Shown here: positions 58,612 through 64,000 of the stretch, piece by piece
How the letters are laid out: each line of letters starts with the position of its first letter
Position numbering within the stretch: the first letter of the stretch is position 1
Assembly: GCA_030407005.1 (NCBI GenBank)
Contig: JAUDYN010000006.1
Span: 2,294,001 to 2,358,000 of the forward strand
Direction: 5' to 3'
DNA length: 64,000 nucleotides
Source of the DNA: Desarmillaria ectypa
Taxonomy: Eukaryota > Basidiomycota > Agaricomycetes > Agaricales > Physalacriaceae
Position numbers and translations under genes: made by a program
The notes under the pieces: generated by a model
What the model was told of the DNA's origin: nothing
Database searches by the model: none
What the model saw: only the letters and a program-made list of their open reading frames with translations

Positions 58612-60705
58612 ATGGGTTCCCTTCATCGTGCTTGGTTAGTACTCCTTTTTTTCAACAAAATGTTCATTCTCTTTATATTATTATTTTATAGCGCATGGAA
58701 ACGACACGACCGCCAACGAAAGATAGACGCACTCCCCGTCACGTACAAAGACCCACTGACCCCTGCAGAAGAGAAAATTCATGCTCTTCCATTGGCAACA
58801 CTCGTTGCTCAATGTCGATCCGGCCTGTTGAACCCTGCAGACGTTATGCAGGCGTATGCAAAGAAGATGCTCGTTGCACAGAAGGAGTCCAACTGTATTA
58901 CCGATATTATGGTCAATCATGCCCTCGAATCACCGTCTCTCGCGCATTACGGTCCAGGTGCCGATTCCGATATTCGTACCTCAAATTCACGGCCCCTGCT
59001 TGGCGTTCCCGTCAGCATTAAAGGTACGCGTCTCTTTCTTTTTTTTCCGGCCAAATGTCTTGACCCTGTACAACAGACTCTTTCGACGTCGAGGGCCACG
59101 ATACGACCATCGGTCTTGCTCGTTTTTCAAACAGACCAGCCCAGACCTCAGCTCCCATTGTCAGACTCCTTCGAGATGCCGGCGCCCTCATACATGTCAA
59201 AACCACCGTGCCTACCGCCCTGTTTTCGATGGAAACAGAGTCAGATCTTTTCGGTCGAACGACCAACCCTTACAAAGCTACTCATGGTGTTGGTGCCTCT
59301 ACCGGTGGCGGTGGCGCCCTCGTAGCTTGGGGCGGAAGCATGGTTGAAGTCGGAAGTGACGTCGCAGGTAGCGTTCGGATCCCTGCCCATACCTGTGGAA
59401 TATGGAGCATGAAGGGGAGTGTCGGCAGGTTCCCAGTTTTGGGTAACATGTCGCCGATGACAGGTCTGGAGGCTGTACCTATACTGACAGGGCCACTAGC
59501 GAACAGCTTGGATAACCTAGAGGAGTTCTACAAGCGTGTCATTGACATGGAGCCCTGGACGTATGACCATACGGTTCATTTATTTTTTTGTGCTAGTTTC
59601 GGCGCTATCGCTTACGAGATTATCTTAGTGCGTTCCTCTTCAGTGGCGTCCATTAAACTTGCTGGAAGAAGGCAGAAAGCTGAAATGGGGTATCATTTGG
59701 TCCGACAGTACGTGAATTATTATCTCCTACCTCCCGTCCCTTGTCACGTTGTTGATTTAGATACGATTCCTCCAACACCTGCTTGTAAACGTGCATTATC
59801 TACTGTTGTCGCAGCTCTGAAAGCGGATGGCCACGAAGTCGTAGATTTGCAAGTTCTTCGACTCTTTAACATCATTAGCCCACTAACACCTCGTCAGCTC
59901 ACCACCAATTGAGCAAGTACTGGGCGTTGGCTATCAAATTGTATTTGCAGACGGAGGCAAGTATACCCTATTAAACCTTAAAGATTCCGTTTTTGATTGA
60001 TACATGTGCAAAGGTCGTCAAATCCGCAATGTTCTTCTCCCCGGAGAATCCCTCAACGCGGCATTGGTTTCTGTCCTCAAACATGTTAGTCGCTCACGTT
60101 TCGGAAGGACGGTCCGAAGATTATGGTCGTTTATCACCGGAAACTCCCAAGTTGAGTACCCGGACATTTTGAAGGAAAAGAACATTGTCGAAGAACGCCA
60201 ACTTATCGTCCAACGCGACGAGTTGCGGCAACAATGGCACGACAAATGGAAGAACGAGGGACTAGACTTTGTCTTGACTGTCACTTTCCCCTTTCCTGCA
60301 CTGGAAAATGGCGACGGCGAGAAAGCCTCTCTGATGAGCGCTAGCTACACATTTCTGTTCAATTTGGTATATCAATTTTCCCTCCTTTCCTTTCCGCTCA
60401 CGCTAACCGATTTCTTTTCGCAGCTGGACTATTCGGCGGGTGTTCTTCCGGTTACCAACGTGCGGAAGGATCTTGATTCCCTCCCTCTGGACTTCAAATC
60501 TACTTCTATGTATCAATCACTGTCTGCTCCCGCACGCCAAGCATGGTCAACGTACGACGCGGAGAAGATGGACGGTCTGCCCCTGAGCGTCCAGGTGGTA
60601 GGTCGCCGGTTCGAAGAAGAGAAGGTATTTGCAGGGATGCGGGTTATCGAAGCTGCGCTGAAGAAGAATAATGTGCTATTTATTGGTAAGAAGGACGCTG
60701 TTTAG
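58612..60705 (+). CDS. Amidase signature family enzyme, copy 2
   Basis: Seen: ATG at 58612 (MGSLHRA), first intron at about 58635-58690, then WKRHDRQRKIDALPVTYKDP and PLLGVPVSIK (catalytic Lys, about 59020). Next come FGRTTNPYKATHGVGASTGG and SDVAGSVRIPAHTCGIWSMK (nucleophile Ser, about 59370). C-terminal blocks: IPPTPACKRALSTVVAALKA, LDYSAGVLPVTNV and KMDGLPLSVQVVGRRFEEEK, stop at 60705. The C-terminus ends in KKNNVLFIGKKDAV. Known: the same family as copy 1. Odd: the GGSSGGE block becomes G-A-S-T-G-G-G-G, so the adjacent Ser and the Glu are replaced, although the cis-Ser position still holds Ser and the Lys and nucleophile Ser are kept. Inference: an active or altered-specificity amidase. 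Exon order and length match copy 1, consistent with duplication. Confidence 0.92.
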
Positions 60706-61117
60706 GTGCCTCTCGCCGTTCTGTTATTATTTCGTTAACTTTATGTTCCGGCGGCGTTCGTTATAACTTTATTTTTCGTGGCAAAATTAGTAGTAACTGC
60801 CCTGTAAAACTTCAGTTTAATGGACTTGTATGTACCTTTTAACTCCACTTTACTTTGAATATTGCACGGACATTGCGGATGTTATATGCAGAGCCTTGCC
60901 GCTATTGCTGTAATTTTTTGACGGTTGAAACAGATAGATTATATGTTAGCATTAACTAGGCGGCCTTTAGCCATTTGGTTGACATATTGGACATTTTATA
61001 GCCTCATCCTGCCGTCATATAATACCAAAATCTGTCCACCATCCATTCTACTAAGCTAAACATGGGAGTGCTATTAGCACGGAAAATGACGTGTGGAGAC
61101 GTTCCTGAGATCAAATA
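60706..61117. other. Intergenic, convergent gene ends
   Basis: An AT-rich gap between the amidase copy 2 stop and the cyclophilin stop, with nothing else visible. Confidence 0.4.
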
Positions 61118-62007
61118 TCACTCTAGACCACAATCACCAATCCATACGGATTCCAACGGTCTCTCATCTTGGCTTCCGGGTCGACTACCCACCGCGTTCA
61201 ATCTCTCTAATACCCTGATGCCATCTTCATCTCCGTCCTTTACTCGCCCAAATATGACGTACTTTCCTGCAGAGAGATTAGGTCTAGTCGCAGTGGAGAG
61301 CAATGAGGGATCTCACCTTTAAGCTTAGCCAAAGCCTTCTCATCTGTAGATAGTACGACGAAGAATTGAGAAGAGTTGACAGGGTTTTTGCCTCCCGAGT
61401 TCGCCATTGCAAGACTACCGCGCGATGGAGTCGTTTGAAGACCGGCTTTTTCACAGGCGAATTTGGGCCCATAGATCGACTAATATAAAAGAGTCATAGA
61501 GGCAAGATGGATGTCCGTAATAGACAAACCTCTCCGCCGCTGCCGTCGCCTCGGGTTACATCCCCTCCCTGGGCGACGAATCCTTGCACGACGCGATGAA
61601 TTGGGCATCCAGCATAGTGAAGCTTCTTGTTGGGTGCATTCTTGCAGAAGCCTTTGTCCCCGGTGCACAGCGAGATGAAATTCTGCCGCGTTTTGGCTAG
61701 GCCTGGTGATGGATCCAGCTCGAACCGTAGTCGACCTGCGAGGAGGGGCACTGGTGGTGTAAAACGCAGGAGTTCGGGCGATTTCTAAGTAATCATCACC
61801 ATAGATTCAAAGTCGTCGTGCAGGATGTACATGTAGGTCTCGAAGGATATCTTGTTGTTCTTCTGATAGTTCCTCTGGTGTCAGCGGAAAGTCAAAGGTA
61901 GAGGCGTGTTTGGAGATCAGAGCAGAGGTAGCTTGGTACTGGACATTGTCGCCGTTATATCGCTGAGCGTCGCCTATGTTGACGTCGAGATAGCAGGTGG
62001 TCGACAT
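61118..62007 (-). CDS. Cyclophilin-type peptidyl-prolyl isomerase
   Basis: Seen: ATG at 62007 ([20 protein letters not shown]), stop at 61118, about four exons. A family-specific N-terminal extension ([20 protein letters not shown]) precedes the cyclophilin domain: [76 protein letters not shown] and [12 protein letters not shown]. Known: the H-R-V-x-x-G-F-V-x-Q-G-G-D block, the M-A-N-S-G motif, Q-F-F and F-G-R-V form the active cleft of cyclophilins; the Arg of the first block is the catalytic arginine. The N-terminal extension is seen in a class of basidiomycete cyclophilins. Inference: cytosolic prolyl isomerase and folding helper. No signal peptide. Divergent from the F-box gene, 242 bp apart. 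Confidence 0.93.
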
Positions 62008-62249
62008 GGAGAGACCCTAAAAGTATTTCCAATTTGGATCTTCACATGACTACCATTGCCTTGTACTTATTTGTTCTTCCTTTCATCCTCCTATAGTCTT
62101 GTGCTTGTGCTTTGCTTTGTATCCGACGCCTCTTGTCCTGCTACCTATCGGCCTTGTTCTGTTGCTCTTCTCCCTTTCGCCTTGTATTTTTTCTTTAATT
62201 TAATGCTCATTTATGATCATGCTCGATTCAAGTTCACCCAATCTCCATA
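62008..62249. promoter_or_regulatory. Divergent promoter region, cyclophilin / F-box
   Basis: A 242-bp gap between outward-facing start codons with long pyrimidine-rich runs on the plus strand (TTCTTCCTTTCATCCTCC). CT-rich tracts next to start sites are common in basidiomycete promoters. A shared bidirectional promoter is likely. Confidence 0.5.
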
Positions 62250-64000
62250 ATGTTCCTATTCGATTTCTTCCAGCCCTTGGTCTCGCGCCTGAGAGGTTCA
62301 TGTCTCATTCATGCTCTCCCTCTTGAAATTCTTCTCGAGCTCATTTTCCCCCTTCTGTCTCTTGCCGATCTTCTTGCTCTACGATCAGTACGTCTTGTTC
62401 AGTCCCAATATTCAAGTGCTCATTCTATCATAGGTAAACAAAAGCTTCTTCTACCTCACCCATGATTTTGTCGTCTGGAGGCGGATGCTCAAAAAAATCC
62501 GCCTCCCTCTCCCTCTTATACACCCTCCCTTTCAGCATACTCCTACTAGAGATCATCACCTCGAAAGGGCTCTCATACGTGCAACTACACTGGAAAAGAA
62601 CTGGAGAGTAGGGCCCTGCATCAAATTCACATACATTCTAAAGACCCCGGGCGACAAAGTTCTCGAAGTAGCACTTCTTCCTGGAGGCAAATACCTCGTC
62701 GCATCTATGGCTGATGTGAAGGATTATCAGTACTATCTGGCCGTTTTTGATGCCGATGAAACGCCTACTCACAGAAATAATCTGTTGGCAAAGATTACCT
62801 TGCCCGGCAGAGCTTATCAATTGCGGGCTAGGTTCATGCACTATCAAGGGGAGCAGCGTATCATAATATTCTATGTTCGACGAGGCTACCCGAAGGGGGC
62901 GCTGTACAGGTTTGTTTGGATTCGTCTTTGCATGTTTATAGACATTGAAGCTATTCCTTTAGCCAAGATCCGTCGACGCTGAGCTACGATGTCACTGACC
63001 TGGAGCACCCTCTATCGTATGATTGCGTTTGCACTTCTGTCGCGCTAGGATCCTTGGAGTACCTCTCGGACCCTGAAAAGGACAATACTCTGCCCAGTTT
63101 TCGGGAGTACGCAAAATCGCTCCCTAGTCCTTTCCAATGGACCAGCACTGTCTGCTTTGGCGAAACACGGCCGGAGCATCCTTCTTTATGTCAGTATTTC
63201 GGCGCACCTTGTGCTGCCGTGTGTCACAGAAACCGGGTCGTAATCATCAACTTTGACACTCGACGCACGACGCACATCATATGCCCAGATATCGGGCCTA
63301 AGCCAGTCAGTAGTACCTATTACAATGTTATTTCAGAACGCTCTCCTAACTTTTTACTCGTAGAGAATTCTCGCACTCAAAATTCTCCCTGCTCAAGCCC
63401 ACGTTCTAGTCGTACGAACTGATTCTAACGGGAATCAGATCGAGCTCTATGCTATACCTCAAGTCTCTGCACAGCATGCCACGTTCCCTCTGCAACAGCG
63501 TATTACTCGCCTCTCGAGTAGCGGAATCGTCGCTGCATACATCTCCGACTTGTACATGCCCAAGAACGCCAATGGTACTCCTTGGATAAACTCTCTTCCA
63601 TGCATGACCCCCCCAATCTCCATCTACTTGACGCATTTCGATGGTGTCATCGGCACACTTAATCTGCAGCTACACCAAAATATCAAAATGGGGTCGATGG
63701 AGTACAATTTGCACGAAGGTACTGTCACAACGATACAGGTGCCACCCGCTGGTCGTCTCCATGTTCTTCCGGGGGCGTATCGTCCTGTTGCGTACCACAC
63801 AGACTGGTTCGATCGCACAGAAGCGCCCAAAATTACGTCCTGGTGGCGGGGATACAACAAAACGAACATGGACTACGCTCAAGATCTTTTTAAAGGCCCT
63901 CAGACCCCCTGTACGCCACCGAAGGAATGGGACCCGTTATATTCGTTGACCCAGAACTATTTGAAGGAAGAGCTGGAGAACGGCGCGCAGAGCTTGTCAT
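62250..64000 (+). CDS. F-box protein, C-terminus cut by window edge
   Basis: Seen: ATG at 62250 (MFLFDFFQPLVSRLRG). The F-box reads HALPLEILLELIFPLLSLAD and LLALRS, then after an intron VNKSFFYLTHDFVVWRRMLK. After the F-box come KVLEVALLPGGKYLVASMAD and then LYSQDPSTLSYDVTDLEHPL, joined through an intron with acceptor CTTTAG. Then SLCQYFGAPCAAVCHRNRVV and, after another intron near 63310-63375, RILALKILPAQAHVLVVRTD, open to base 64000 (last residues NYLKEELENGAQSL). Known: F-box followed by a beta-rich region resembling a propeller is frequent in expanded Agaricomycete F-box families. Inference: an SCF ubiquitin-ligase substrate adaptor. Partial: the 3' end lies outside the window. Confidence 0.85.

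Noticed and set aside
1..64000. Search for transposase, reverse transcriptase, CRISPR arrays and rRNA
   Set aside because: None of the characteristic protein motifs, evenly spaced repeats or conserved rRNA stretches was seen; this was by eye only, so divergent elements could have been missed.

Overview
The window is nuclear DNA of a filamentous fungus, almost certainly a mushroom-forming basidiomycete (Agaricomycetes). Genes are broken by many short GT-AG introns of roughly 45-80 bp and some exons are tiny. The protein families are those of Agaricomycete genomes: two DUF6533 membrane proteins, a DUF7330 protein, a PcRGLX/YetA-like lyase, a Kre9-like secreted protein, a SET-MYND methyltransferase and an F-box protein. 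No rRNA, intact tRNA, CRISPR array or bacterial operon is visible. The exon models below were joined by eye from reading frames and splice sites, so internal junctions are approximate unless stated.

Layout. 1.7-6.8 kb: two DUF6533 genes pointing away from each other. 7.3-13.2 kb: on the minus strand, an APH-fold kinase-like gene, a small uncertain membrane gene and an amidase. 14.2-17.2 kb: a disordered hypothetical protein (minus) and, facing away from it, a secreted Dcr2-type metallophosphoesterase (plus). 17.2-30.7 kb: a gene-poor tract of about 13 kb with one intronless low-complexity ORF (25.0-25.7 kb) and a decayed tRNA-like element. 30.7-43 kb: a MOB4/phocein homologue with a long acidic tail; then two paralogous seven-helix proteins in inverted orientation flanking a roughly 1,000-residue protein with five evenly spaced Cys-rich modules; then an NFKBIL1-C-terminus-like protein. 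44.6-52.2 kb: a DUF7330 protein, a PcRGLX/YetA-like polysaccharide lyase and a broken Kre9-like gene. 52.9-56.6 kb: a SET-MYND methyltransferase and ATG27 in divergent orientation. 58.6-64 kb: a second amidase, a cyclophilin, and an F-box gene that runs off the right edge.

How the genes work together. There is no obvious biosynthetic cluster. The conserved parts are housekeeping or regulatory: autophagy receptor, STRIPAK-type MOB, cyclophilin, SET-MYND and ubiquitin-ligase adaptor. The accessory parts are lineage-restricted membrane and Cys-rich proteins. Paralogues occur three times in opposite orientation (DUF6533 pair, seven-helix pair, amidase pair). The most original object is the five-module Cys-rich gene at 35,989-39,656 enclosed by the seven-helix pair: every module keeps the spacing C-x4-C-x12-C-x2-[C/H], which suggests a small metal-binding fold that I cannot match to a named zinc finger.
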